Of a stretch of DNA of 64,000 nucleotides, positions 8,915-17,389 are shown piece after piece; the stretch's first letter is position 1, and every line of letters begins with the position of its first letter. The notes beneath the pieces were generated by a model. That model was not told the origin of the DNA. It made no database searches and saw only the letters and a program-made list of their open reading frames with translations. A program made the translations under genes and the position numbers. Where the stretch lies: NCBI RefSeq assembly GCF_030454045.1, contig NZ_JAKDJE010000002.1, positions 32,728-96,727 on the forward strand. Direction: 5' to 3'. This stretch comes from Psychrobacter sp. Its GTDB lineage: Bacteria > Pseudomonadota > Gammaproteobacteria > Pseudomonadales > Moraxellaceae.

Positions 8915-10150
8915 CTATAGCGTATGCTGCCGAATATAGCTGCTCGTTCGCTGATAGCCATATTGCCACTGCGCCTGCATTTGCTGCACAAAACCATCAT
9001 AATCACGATGAATCAACGCTACGGTCATTTGCTTTATACTAAAGCGCTTTTGCACGCTTTGGCCTGCGAGCTGCTCGGCATTGTCAGCAAACGGCAACCA
9101 ATGCAGCGGCTCGGTATGGCGATGGCTTGCCTCTCTATGATAGCCATGCACCTGTGCCAAACGAGCATTGGGATCAAAACCAAAGACACGCTTAATCGCT
9201 GGGGCAGCAAGCCAGGTATCATACCCCGCTTTGCTCTCGGCAAATACCGTTTGCCCCAGCTTACAGGCCAGCTCAACGGGCGTGAGGTTGATGACACCGC
9301 CTAAACACCAACCGAGCGCTGAAATATGGGTAGGTGGCAGATAGTACATATCGGCCATAGACGCACGTATCGCGTCTGCAAACCTCCACTGGCTCACTAT
9401 CTGTACATGCGGCGGTATGCGCCCATCAGCAAACGCATGCGCAGGTGATCGTATCTTATCATCAGCTTCGCCTTGCATGGCGGCGGCAAGCGACATCATA
9501 GTCGCCACACGCGGCGAGGCAAATAACAACTCTTGCAATACTGCTGCTGGACCCGCCCCCGTATATGAGGCAGGTGGCCACGCGCTGTCAACCCCAGAGG
9601 CTTTTTGCAGACGGCTGGCGATGATGGCAACCTCAGGTATGGCTTGCTTGGTGCTTTGAATACGCTTATGACCACAGGCACTCTTGTCTCTACGCTCATT
9701 GGCAACACCAGATAGCGAATCGAGCCAATACCGCTCATCATCGATACGAAACATGGCCAATTGCTGCAGCTCTGCGAGTAGCTGCTCATAGCTGGCTGGC
9801 GATGAGCGTTGCGGTTTGGCGCTTTGCTTGCTTGCTAAGCGCCAACGCTGTATGGCCTGCGTTATATAGCGCATTTTTAATCGTCTATTTGCTTCATCTG
9901 GCCTGACATGCCTGATTGCACAAATGGCGGTATACAGTTCATGGCTATACAGCAGTGCTTGCAAGTCTTTTGGCTCAGGTGCAAGATGTACCAAATACGC
10001 CGAGAGGCTGCCGCCGCAAGTACCTATGATCATATCTGGCCTCAAATCATGGGCGACCAGCGCGGCATAACTGCCCAAATAATAGGCAAAGCGCGAGCCG
10101 CCTCCCGAAAACAGCTGCACACGCTCATATGTTGTGTGCTTATTTGTCAT
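8915..10150 (-). CDS. Patatin-like protein with altered catalytic residues
   Basis: A 411-residue protein with a patatin-type N-terminus: oxyanion-hole segment LFSGGGSRFAYYLGSYAAL (about 13-31) and nucleophile elbow IIGTCGGSLSAYLV (41-54). In active patatins the elbow reads G-x-S-x-G; here Cys45 (codon TGC) stands in the Ser position. The segment GWCLGGVINLTPVELA (280-295) aligns with the usual DGG...N.P..A, which puts Leu283 where the catalytic Asp should be. It may be a non-hydrolytic lipid-binding protein or use other chemistry. Its first codons overlap the end of the upstream 887-residue gene by 11 bp, suggesting translational coupling in the same lipid pathway. The fold call is good; activity is doubtful. 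Confidence 0.8.
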   Translation of the reverse strand: MTNKHTTYERVQLFSGGGSRFAYYLGSYAALVAHDLRPDMIIGTCGGSLSAYLVHLAPEPKDLQALLYSHELYTAICAIRHVRPDEANRRLKMRYITQAIQRWRLASKQSAKPQRSSPASYEQLLAELQQLAMFRIDDERYWLDSLSGVANERRDKSACGHKRIQSTKQAIPEVAIIASRLQKASGVDSAWPPASYTGAGPAAVLQELLFASPRVATMMSLAAAMQGEADDKIRSPAHAFADGRIPPHVQIVSQWRFADAIRASMADMYYLPPTHISALGWCLGGVINLTPVELACKLGQTVFAESKAGYDTWLAAPAIKRVFGFDPNARLAQVHGYHREASHRHTEPLHWLPFADNAEQLAGQSVQKRFSIKQMTVALIHRDYDGFVQQMQAQWQYGYQRTSSYIRQHTL

Positions 10151-12803
10151 CGAGCGGGGCGACCTTTACCGCCAGCGACACTGTAAAGATACCAAAACGA
10201 TCGATACGCATGCTGACTTTTTGAAAGCCTGCCTGCCTGACCAGCTGGTCCATCTCCGCTTGTGAGCGGCAACGCATCACCCAGTCACGGCCGCGATGGT
10301 TGTTTAAGGTTTTACTGATAAACTCTTGCTCAGGGTGCCATGGTTGATTGGTATAAATCAGGTAGCCATTTGTGTTTAAGTTATCATAAATACCTGCTAA
10401 TGCAGTCTCGGGTAAGCGGTTGTCAGAAAACAGCTCAAACAATCCAGAGACGATAGCCATATCAAACCCTGCATCAGATTTTGCGTTATTTGATGATGGC
10501 ATGTGTAGTGATGACGCGGTGACACTATCCTCCTGCACGGCCTGCGTATAACTGGCAGGGTCAAAAGCGTCCTGCTGCCTGACCACCACTCGATCAGTGA
10601 TACCTAAGCGTTCAGCTTTTGCTTGTAGCGCTTGAATATTATGTACCTCATAATCTCGCAGCTCAGCTTGTAGTCCCGTAAATTCCGTCAACAGATCAAA
10701 TGCATAATAACCATGACCACTGGCGATATCTAGCAGCTTTGGTTGATAGCGCTTAGAGCTACTTGGTTTTTCCCCTTGGGGGTTGTTGTCTTCGATAGCT
10801 GTCAGTGCGGTACGCGCCAGCTCTAATATATGCTCGCGGCGGATACGAATGCCTTGCCAGCCGATGTTGTTAAGATAGAATTTATCGACCGCTTGACCAA
10901 ACTTGTTTTGGCCACTAGGCTGGTTTTGATAGACATGATCGAGCGAATGCCCTGAGTCAAAGCCATGCTCAAGCCCTGTGGCAATCGCATCGCTGACATG
11001 ACCAAATGTTTGCATCGCCAACCGAGTTAGCGCAAAGCTTGGATTAAATGGCTTGATGGCCAGTCGATCGACCTTGTCTTTGCTAGCGCTATGCAAATGC
11101 GCCGCTCTTAAATCCGCTGTTTGTACCGGTGTGCTAAATACGTCCTCGGCAAACGCCAGACAGTCGGCAAACACGTCGGCTTTGTTGGTCTCATGAAAGA
11201 TGGCATGGTAGCTATCAGGATACAGCTGCCAGCGTTTGCTTAAACTATTGATCGCCTCATAAAATGTCCGCTCTGCTTGCTTATCCACCACATAGTCTTT
11301 GCCAGCACACAAGACAAAGGTCGGTACGGTGATGGCCTCTGCATCATCGAGCAGACGCTGACCGGTCGCGTGCGTGTCGATCAGCAGGTCGGTTGAGATG
11401 CTGCTAGAGATCAGCGGGTCGGCATTGTAGGCGTGCTGCGCGTCTTGGTCATGGGTGAGTACTTGCGCTTTGACGTAGCTGCTGACGCGTGACATCAGCC
11501 CAAGCGTACGCGCTACCTTTAGCGACGGTATGGCAAAAGGCAGATACAGACGAATCTTGAGCGCAGGTGTGCCGAGTATCATGCCGCGGATGTTGGGCGC
11601 ATAATCATGCACCCACGCGGCGGCGAGCACGGCACCGATACTACTGGCGACGATTAGTGTGTCGTCGATGGCGATGCCGGTTTGTCCCATCACCAGCTGA
11701 ACAAAGTCATTTAAATCGCGCTCAAGCTCGGTGACGCTCTCGGCATGATCTTTGATACCGCCTGATCGGCCATTGCCGCGCGCATCCCACGCAAACACCT
11801 GATAGCCTGCCGCTGCAAACTGCTGCCCCAGCTCTGCCAGACGTCCTGAATGCTCATGACCACGATGCAACAAAATCACTTGCCGTAAGCACTGATCGGC
11901 GTTTTTTAACTGCTCAATAGGCATCGTTAGCCAATAACGGTAATAAATCGCTGTGCCATCATGCGCGTTATAGCAGCTCTCACCTTCTATCACGGCAGCT
12001 TGTAATACTTCTGTAGCCGCGCTAGGAGAGGCTGGCATATCCTGCGCCGCTGTATCATTTATATTTATAAAATCAGAAGACATGGTCTGGGACTCCAAAG
12101 TAGTATGGGCTGAGCGCGGTACAGGCGGCTGACGCTGTAGATACAATGCGGCCATATAGCGCAGACGATTGAGGCACGTTTTTAGCAGTAGTATTTCTAT
12201 TAGCATAAAAAACGGACTTGCTGAGCGATCAGACAATGATATCGGTACGCTAAGGCTTTTTGCCGCCCCAAGCACGCCCAGCACAAACGCACGGTCACTT
12301 TTGCCCAGCGGCCCTTGATTGGCTCGAGCGCCCACCGCAGCATCGCAGGCGATGGCTATCAGCTCAGTGCTGACACTCAGTATCATTAGCCCAAAGACAT
12401 GACGCTGCTGATGAGCCTGTTGGTCAATCACATTTTTAGATGGACAGCTTGGCTGAGCGCTATGAGGTAGCAAGCTGCTGATGAGCGCCGTATCGGCAAT
12501 AATGTCACCTGCTTCATTGAGCACACCGCCCAGCGCAGATGCCTGTGCATGCTCACGCGCCATCATGCCATCGATGGCATTGAGCGCCATACGCACAAAC
12601 AGCGACGACGGTAGCAGCGCCCAAAGCGCCTGATGGTGAGCCGCGGGCTTGGCAATCACATAGGCCGTCCCTAGGCTGAGTATTACAGCAGATATCGTCA
12701 CTTGATTGGCGCTGCATCCTGACTTAGCCAATGTGTCGCTTATGGGGCGCAACTGGTCTTGAAACTGAGATTTGAGCTGATAGAGCGACATAGTTCTGAC
12801 CAC
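10140..12803 (-). CDS. Fusion of CDP-alcohol phosphatidyltransferase (YnbA-like) with alpha/beta-hydrolase and SAM methyltransferase (YnbC-like)
   Basis: 887 residues in three parts. Residues 1-230: membrane CDP-alcohol phosphatidyltransferase; the motif D-x2-DG-x2-AR-x8-G-x3-D-x3-D is present as N75-x2-D78-G79...A82-R83...G92...N96...D100, with Asn at two of the four Asp positions. I recall the same Asn variant in YnbA relatives. Residues about 270-560: alpha/beta-hydrolase with LLHRGHEHSGR, AWDARGNGRS, nucleophile Ser388 in VASSIGA, Asp503 in GKDYVVD and His533 in DSYHAIFHE. Residues about 640-887: class I methyltransferase with LLDIASGHGYYAFDLL as motif I. In E. coli these are separate ynbA and ynbC genes. 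An in-frame ATG at 12083 with GGAG nine bases upstream could also yield a free YnbC-like protein. Predicted role: making and modifying an unusual phospholipid. Confidence 0.85.
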   Translation of the reverse strand: MVRTMSLYQLKSQFQDQLRPISDTLAKSGCSANQVTISAVILSLGTAYVIAKPAAHHQALWALLPSSLFVRMALNAIDGMMAREHAQASALGGVLNEAGDIIADTALISSLLPHSAQPSCPSKNVIDQQAHQQRHVFGLMILSVSTELIAIACDAAVGARANQGPLGKSDRAFVLGVLGAAKSLSVPISLSDRSASPFFMLIEILLLKTCLNRLRYMAALYLQRQPPVPRSAHTTLESQTMSSDFININDTAAQDMPASPSAATEVLQAAVIEGESCYNAHDGTAIYYRYWLTMPIEQLKNADQCLRQVILLHRGHEHSGRLAELGQQFAAAGYQVFAWDARGNGRSGGIKDHAESVTELERDLNDFVQLVMGQTGIAIDDTLIVASSIGAVLAAAWVHDYAPNIRGMILGTPALKIRLYLPFAIPSLKVARTLGLMSRVSSYVKAQVLTHDQDAQHAYNADPLISSSISTDLLIDTHATGQRLLDDAEAITVPTFVLCAGKDYVVDKQAERTFYEAINSLSKRWQLYPDSYHAIFHETNKADVFADCLAFAEDVFSTPVQTADLRAAHLHSASKDKVDRLAIKPFNPSFALTRLAMQTFGHVSDAIATGLEHGFDSGHSLDHVYQNQPSGQNKFGQAVDKFYLNNIGWQGIRIRREHILELARTALTAIEDNNPQGEKPSSSKRYQPKLLDIASGHGYYAFDLLTEFTGLQAELRDYEVHNIQALQAKAERLGITDRVVVRQQDAFDPASYTQAVQEDSVTASSLHMPSSNNAKSDAGFDMAIVSGLFELFSDNRLPETALAGIYDNLNTNGYLIYTNQPWHPEQEFISKTLNNHRGRDWVMRCRSQAEMDQLVRQAGFQKVSMRIDRFGIFTVSLAVKVAPLDDK
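12081..12096 (-). promoter_or_regulatory. Possible internal ribosome site and start within the YnbA-YnbC fusion
   Basis: On the minus strand GGAG (12096-12093) is followed after nine bases by ATG (12083-12081), in frame with the fusion at residue 241. This falls exactly in the linker between the phosphatidyltransferase and hydrolase domains, where a separate ynbC gene would begin. Confidence 0.4.
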
Positions 12804-12987
12804 AGAGATTGAGTGCCTTAATGTAACAACAAAAGTTGATCAGGTAAAGATAAGCCAAGCATATAAAAGTACTATTCGCGGCCAGTATCGTTCTATTTTA
12901 TGATGAATATCATGCGCGGATAGTCGTATTTATAAGTGAATATGATACAATCTTCGGCTTGTTTAAAACCGCTGCGAGCCTGCCGAC

Positions 12988-13899
12988 ATGCAAAGCCTGA
13001 TTACCCTTGTTCTTGTTCTTATGCCGATGTTCATTGGCTTTGCCATCCCCTCGAATCCCAAAATGACCAAGCTTGCGGATAAAGGCTTGTCGTACTTGGT
13101 GTTTATTATCTTGGCGCTCATCGGTATAGAGCTATCACAGGTAGAAGGGCTGGGCAGTCAAATAGGTGAGATTGCCCTGTATGTCATTATATTGTCGATA
13201 TTGACCATAGGTACGGGGCTATTTAGCCTAATGCTCTTTGATCATCTAAAACCTTGGCAAGCTAAAAAACCAGTAGCCAAATCTAAAGAGCATCGGGTCA
13301 GTATTAGAGGCAGCTTGGCACAAGTGATTTGTGTCGTGATTGGCATGGTGATTGGTTATTTTTTACCGGCAGGTTATATGCCGCCTGAAAACACCATGAC
13401 CGTCATGCTGATGATATTGATCTTATTGGTCGGTATCGGTCTCAAAGGCTCAGGCATCACCCTAAAAGAAGTCTTGCTCAATAAGCGCGGGGTGGAGATG
13501 AGTATTATCTTTACCCTTTCGATATTGGTAGGCGGGCTTGTCTTTGCGCTGATGTTTAGCGATGTATCGTGGACCAAAGGCTTGGCGCTGGCGTCTGGAT
13601 TTGGCTGGTACTCGCTATCGGCCATCGTCATGACCGATGCTTATGGGGCGATTTGGGGCAGCGTGGCGCTGTTTAATGACTTGATACGGGAGTTCTTTGC
13701 GCTGCTATTCATTCCTGTATTTATGCGCAAATATCCTTCGGCTGCTGTCGGGCTTGGCGGTGCGACCAGTTTGGATTTTACCTTGCCTATCATTCAACAG
13801 TCAGGTGGACTAAAAGTTGTGCCATTGGCAATCAGTTTTGGCTTTTTGATTAACATTGTCTCGCCAGTGCTGATGGTGTTCTTTTCGGCGTTGGGGTGA
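12988..13899 (+). CDS. lysO: Lysine exporter, LysO (YbjE) family
   Basis: A 303-residue inner-membrane protein with about eight to ten hydrophobic segments, matching the length of E. coli LysO/YbjE (299). Typical stretches are PMFIGFAIP at the N-terminus, DKGLSYLVFIILALIGIELS, the ILLVGIGLKGSG segment, ASGFGWYSLSAIVMTDAYG and NDLIREFFALLFIPVFMRKY. The family exports L-lysine and protects cells from toxic analogues such as thialysine. In enterobacteria it is controlled by ArgP; no such site was recognised here. It is monocistronic, divergent from the ynb-like cluster and convergent with the OmpA-like genes. Confidence 0.9.
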   Translation: MQSLITLVLVLMPMFIGFAIPSNPKMTKLADKGLSYLVFIILALIGIELSQVEGLGSQIGEIALYVIILSILTIGTGLFSLMLFDHLKPWQAKKPVAKSKEHRVSIRGSLAQVICVVIGMVIGYFLPAGYMPPENTMTVMLMILILLVGIGLKGSGITLKEVLLNKRGVEMSIIFTLSILVGGLVFALMFSDVSWTKGLALASGFGWYSLSAIVMTDAYGAIWGSVALFNDLIREFFALLFIPVFMRKYPSAAVGLGGATSLDFTLPIIQQSGGLKVVPLAISFGFLINIVSPVLMVFFSALG

Positions 13900-14015
13900 G
13901 TATAGATTTAATAGTCGCTAATTCAGCTGATAGCTAAGACCGATAGCAAATTTACTTAAAACTCAACGTATTAATCTGTACATAAATCGTTTATCGAGAT
14001 ATAAAACAAGTTGCT

Positions 14016-14609
14016 TTAAGGCTCTTGAGCTAACCCATAAACTCGGCGGTTCATAGACCTACCCTCTTCGATATCAGAAGAGGCTATGGGCCGCTGAGCA
14101 CCATAACTGGCGGTACTTAGACGATTAGGATCAATTTGATGCTGCATTATCAGATAGTTTTTGACGATAATTGCTCTATTTCTTGTTAGAGAATTTGATC
14201 GCAATTTTTTATCTACTTCATCTGCTGAAGCGTGCCCCTCAATACGCATAGTTGCTGTGTCGTACTCTTGCAATTTTTTTGCTACTTTATCAAGCTCAAG
14301 CTGGTACTCTTTTGATAACTCACTACTACCCTTGGCAAAAAAGGCTCGGTATTCCATTTTTAGACCGACACCAATAAGAGTAAATGGACAGCCTCTTCGA
14401 TCTACTACTGTATGAAGTGGCGTTTGTGGACACTCATCTATATCATCAAGGATGTCATCGCCATCTGAATCAGGAATATCCGGTATCAAAGTAACGATAT
14501 TATCAATCTGAGGTATATCGCTAGGTGGCGCAGTTGAAGTGGTTTGACAGCCAGCTAACGCTATAGATGTTGCTAGCAGCAATAAATTTCTGTAGTTTCT
14601 AGTTGTCAT
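14016..14609 (-). CDS. OmpA-family lipoprotein (third of three tandem paralogues)
   Basis: 197 residues. The signal peptide ends in a lipobox (ALAGC, Cys about residue 21), so the protein is a probable outer-membrane lipoprotein. Next comes a thrombospondin type-3-like calcium motif, DSDGDDILDDIDECPQTP, then VVDRRGCP, then an OmpA-like peptidoglycan-binding domain (about 85-195) with MRIEGHASADE, NRAIIVKNYL and SYGAQRPIASS...NRRVYG. The last two carry the usual diaminopimelate-binding Asp/Arg region. Expected role: tethering the outer membrane to peptidoglycan. It is the only one of the three paralogues with an intact OmpA domain. The start at 14609 has AGAGAA upstream. Confidence 0.88.
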   Translation of the reverse strand: MTTRNYRNLLLLATSIALAGCQTTSTAPPSDIPQIDNIVTLIPDIPDSDGDDILDDIDECPQTPLHTVVDRRGCPFTLIGVGLKMEYRAFFAKGSSELSKEYQLELDKVAKKLQEYDTATMRIEGHASADEVDKKLRSNSLTRNRAIIVKNYLIMQHQIDPNRLSTASYGAQRPIASSDIEEGRSMNRRVYGLAQEP

Positions 14610-14686
14610 TATTATTCTCTTTTCGTCCAGAATGACTTACAGCTTTATTTATCATCATTTTCAATCTTTTTGAAACGTTCAATATA

Positions 14687-15291
14687 TTACTCAACATTGC
14701 TAATAAGCGCATAAATACGCTGATTGAGCCAACTGTTTTCAGCATCATTAGGCGCAATTGGACGTTCTGATCCATAGTAAACGGTCTTAATACGATCAGG
14801 ACCGATGTTATATTTCGTGGTCATATAATTTTTAATCCCTTCCACACGGTATCTTGATAATGTTTGATTGGCGTTAGTTTCTTCACGTTTGGATATATGC
14901 CCTTCAACACGCATGACAGCGTCCAAATGATCTTGCATTTTCTTGCCTGCGTTATCTAGCTGTTCATAATACTCACTTTTTATCTCACTGCTATTTTCAT
15001 CATAATAGGCTCTAGCTTCCATCATAAATTCGTTTTCAGCAAAAGTAAGGAGTGCGGACAGCCTCTTTCATCTATTACCACGTTATACGGAGTGCCTGGG
15101 CATTGATCCAATTCGTCCGGAACACCATCACCGTCTAAATCACGAGTCTTTGCTTGCATCTTCTTGATATTTTCATATTGAGATGTATTTTTGAGTGGCG
15201 CAGCCGTAGATGTACTCTGACTCTGACAACCAAAAAGACTAAAACCACTTAAAATAACTAAAGCTAATGGCAATACTTTATAAGTTTTCAT
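14687..15291 (-). pseudogene. OmpA-family lipoprotein gene broken by a one-base frameshift (second tandem paralogue)
   Basis: The 5' part (15291-15022) encodes a lipoprotein signal with lipobox (LFGC) and the repeat DLDGDGVPDELDQCPGTP...VIDERGCPHSL, then runs into LLLKTNL and a stop. The 3' part (to 14687), in another frame, continues FAENEFMMEARAYYDENSSEI and a complete OmpA domain ending NQRIYALISNVE. Joining RGCPHSLT to FAENEF restores the alignment with the downstream paralogue, so a single base has been lost near 15042-15050. The ATGA overlap at 15022-15025 could allow re-initiation, but that product would lack a signal peptide. An assembly error is the alternative. The real start is the ATG at 15291 (AGGA upstream), 10 bp after the preceding gene. 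Confidence 0.82.
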
Positions 15292-15301
15292 ACATATCCT
15301 A

Positions 15302-15994
15302 TTATGACTCAAACCGCTCACAGTACTTAGCGTACTCACCATATATTTCTATATAATAGTCATATTCAAGATTCGTTAAGTCCTGTACTGAACTGCTGGC
15401 CTTTAAGGTTACTCGGCTTTGTTTTGACTCAATACTTTCATTATTAAGCGCTTTAAAGTTTCGATCTATATTTTCTGTATTTTCAACAAAAATATTATTT
15501 GAGCAATCATAAGTACGCATACGCTTAGCATCAATTCCATGCTGCGATGCTAAAGTATTCTTGACGATAAGCGCCCGATTGCGCGCTAAAGAGTCTTGAT
15601 TAATTTCATTTGCTGCTACATGACCAAAAATAAAAACATTAGCTTTTGGATACTCATTGAGACTTTTTACCATAGTTATATAATCTTCATTATAAATAGC
15701 AGGTAATTGACTGCTCATTGGCGGGAAAAAGCCGTTAAATTCCATTTCAAGCCCACTGGTATAGACCTCTATAAGACAGCCTCTAGCATCCACTACTGTA
15801 TGCAGTGGTGTTTCAGGGCACTCATCTATAACATCAAGAACGCCATCGCCATCTGAATCAATCTCTGCTTTCATCGTTCTGATATTTTCATATTGAGGTA
15901 TATCGCTAGGTGGCGCACTGGTTGTGGTTTGGCAGCCTATTAACAATAAAGTGCTTATAGCAACCGTCACTATATTCAATGATTTAATATTCAT
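15302..15994 (-). CDS. Diverged OmpA-like lipoprotein (first of three tandem paralogues)
   Basis: 230 residues. A lipoprotein signal (TLLLIGC), then TSAPPSDIPQYENI, shared almost word for word with the third paralogue, and the calcium-type repeat DSDGDGVLDVIDECPETP with VVDARGC. The following region is OmpA-like at first (FIFGHVAANE, LARNRALIVKN), but the conserved end of the domain is replaced by RTYDCSNNIFVEN and an unrelated 60-residue tail ending CERFES. Peptidoglycan binding may therefore be lost. It heads a short minus-strand operon of three duplicates. The extra Cys pair (DC... and YC near the end) could form a disulphide. Function is unknown beyond a probable outer-membrane lipoprotein. 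Confidence 0.8.
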   Translation of the reverse strand: MNIKSLNIVTVAISTLLLIGCQTTTSAPPSDIPQYENIRTMKAEIDSDGDGVLDVIDECPETPLHTVVDARGCLIEVYTSGLEMEFNGFFPPMSSQLPAIYNEDYITMVKSLNEYPKANVFIFGHVAANEINQDSLARNRALIVKNTLASQHGIDAKRMRTYDCSNNIFVENTENIDRNFKALNNESIESKQSRVTLKASSSVQDLTNLEYDYYIEIYGEYAKYCERFES

Positions 15995-16021
15995 AAGCTA
16001 CTCATCCTTAAGCTATTGTCC

Positions 16022-17281
16022 CTAAACCCCACTCGCCTGCCTAGCAAGCAGATGCATTAAAGGTTTAATCTTGCCCACACGATACATGCCTTCGCTACGC
16101 AGTTGCTGAACTGGACGAGTTTGTGCAAGCTCGCCTGCAAATAACCAATTCAGCGCGGAAAAGCTATGCATCATTATGCTATTATGCGGACGACGCAAGC
16201 GCTCATAAGTGCGTAATGTTTGCGCGCTACCCCACAAGCTGTTACCGCTGCGCTGATAGTCGTATTCTAATTGCGCAAATAGTTCTTTTACATCGAGCAT
16301 ACCGAGGTTCAACCCTTGGCCTGCCAGTGGATGAACGCCATGCGCGGCATCGCCTATGAGTACTAAGTTATCAGCGACGTAGCTTTTTGCTTGCTGTGCT
16401 GTTAAAGGAAAACTGGCGATGGATTCGATCTGATGGATAGCGCCCAGCTCGTAATGACTTGCCGCTGCGAGTTTATCTGCGATAAAGCGGTCGTCTTCCT
16501 CTATCAATGCCAATGCCTGATTGCGCGGCAAGGTCCATACGATAGATTGCCAATGTTGTGGATTTACCTTATCGTCATCAGTAATATCCGCTAGCGGCAA
16601 GAGCGCTAGCGTGCCCGTTGGCAACATGGCTTGGCGAGCAGTCGCTTGATGGGGCTTTTCGGTCTGAATCGCACAGCAAATCGCGGTTTGCTGATAGTCC
16701 AAAGTATCAAGCTCAATACCTGCTTGACGACGCACAAACGAGCCGCGACCATCAGCACCAACCAACAGACGCGCATCAATCGCTGTCCCATCATCCAAGG
16801 TCACACGGTAGCCTTGCTGTGCACCTAGCCAGTCCATATTGACTACTTTGTGTCCAGCGATAACCGTCAGATACTCGCTGACATCCGCTTCATGCAGACG
16901 CTGCCACAAGGCATACTCAATAACGGCTGGCTCCACCATACTACCGAGTATCTCAGGCGCAGCGCTTTGGTCATGACTGTCACCAAATAATAGCTCGCCC
17001 ATGCCATTCAACTGCCAAACCTGCATTTGCGAGTAATCCGCCTTTCGTCTTGATAGCGCTATCTTTTGCCAAGCGCCTACGTCTTTTAACAGCGCAATGC
17101 TGGCGAGGCTCAGCGCATAAACACGGGCATCTCGCTTGCCAAGCATTTGTTGCCACGCTGACTCGTCACGCGCAGGACGGGCATCAACCAATGTCACTGG
17201 CATTTTATTTTGTGCCAGCTTTAGCGCGAGCGTCACCCCAACGATACCGCCACCGATAATCAGCGTATGATTGTCTTTCAT
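16022..17281 (-). CDS. ubiI: FAD-dependent ubiquinone-biosynthesis hydroxylase, UbiI/VisC-like
   Basis: 419 residues of the UbiH/UbiI/UbiF (COQ6) flavin monooxygenase family. An N-terminal FAD motif IIGGGIVGVTLALKLA, then RDARVYALSLASIALLKDVGAW, GADGRGSFVRRQAGI (the family's DG motif), and NLVLIGDAAHGVHPLAGQGLNLGM near residue 310 (second FAD site; quoted in part). The pattern MQVW and VEPAVIEYALWQRL is closer to UbiI/UbiF than to UbiH, so C5 ring hydroxylation is the likely step. That subfamily choice is by eye and tentative. It lies 108 bp downstream of ubiH on the same strand, and the two probably act in one pathway that feeds ubiquinone to complex I. Confidence 0.85.
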   Translation of the reverse strand: MKDNHTLIIGGGIVGVTLALKLAQNKMPVTLVDARPARDESAWQQMLGKRDARVYALSLASIALLKDVGAWQKIALSRRKADYSQMQVWQLNGMGELLFGDSHDQSAAPEILGSMVEPAVIEYALWQRLHEADVSEYLTVIAGHKVVNMDWLGAQQGYRVTLDDGTAIDARLLVGADGRGSFVRRQAGIELDTLDYQQTAICCAIQTEKPHQATARQAMLPTGTLALLPLADITDDDKVNPQHWQSIVWTLPRNQALALIEEDDRFIADKLAAASHYELGAIHQIESIASFPLTAQQAKSYVADNLVLIGDAAHGVHPLAGQGLNLGMLDVKELFAQLEYDYQRSGNSLWGSAQTLRTYERLRRPHNSIMMHSFSALNWLFAGELAQTRPVQQLRSEGMYRVGKIKPLMHLLARQASGV

Positions 17282-17389
17282 GAATTATCCTTTCTGGAGC
17301 ATTGCCTGTCCATCATCCTATAAATGATGCACGGACGACGCCCCTCTTATTTATTGTATATTTTGAAAAAAACGTATTTTTATGCGCTT

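Noticed and set aside
8744..12803. Possible horizontal transfer of the ynb-like cluster
   Set aside because: Some hand-counted 60-bp lines are G+C-rich (41 of 60 at 9541-9600), but lines in nuo also reach 60 percent. Without a computed profile and with no mobility genes or repeats at the borders, this is not supported.
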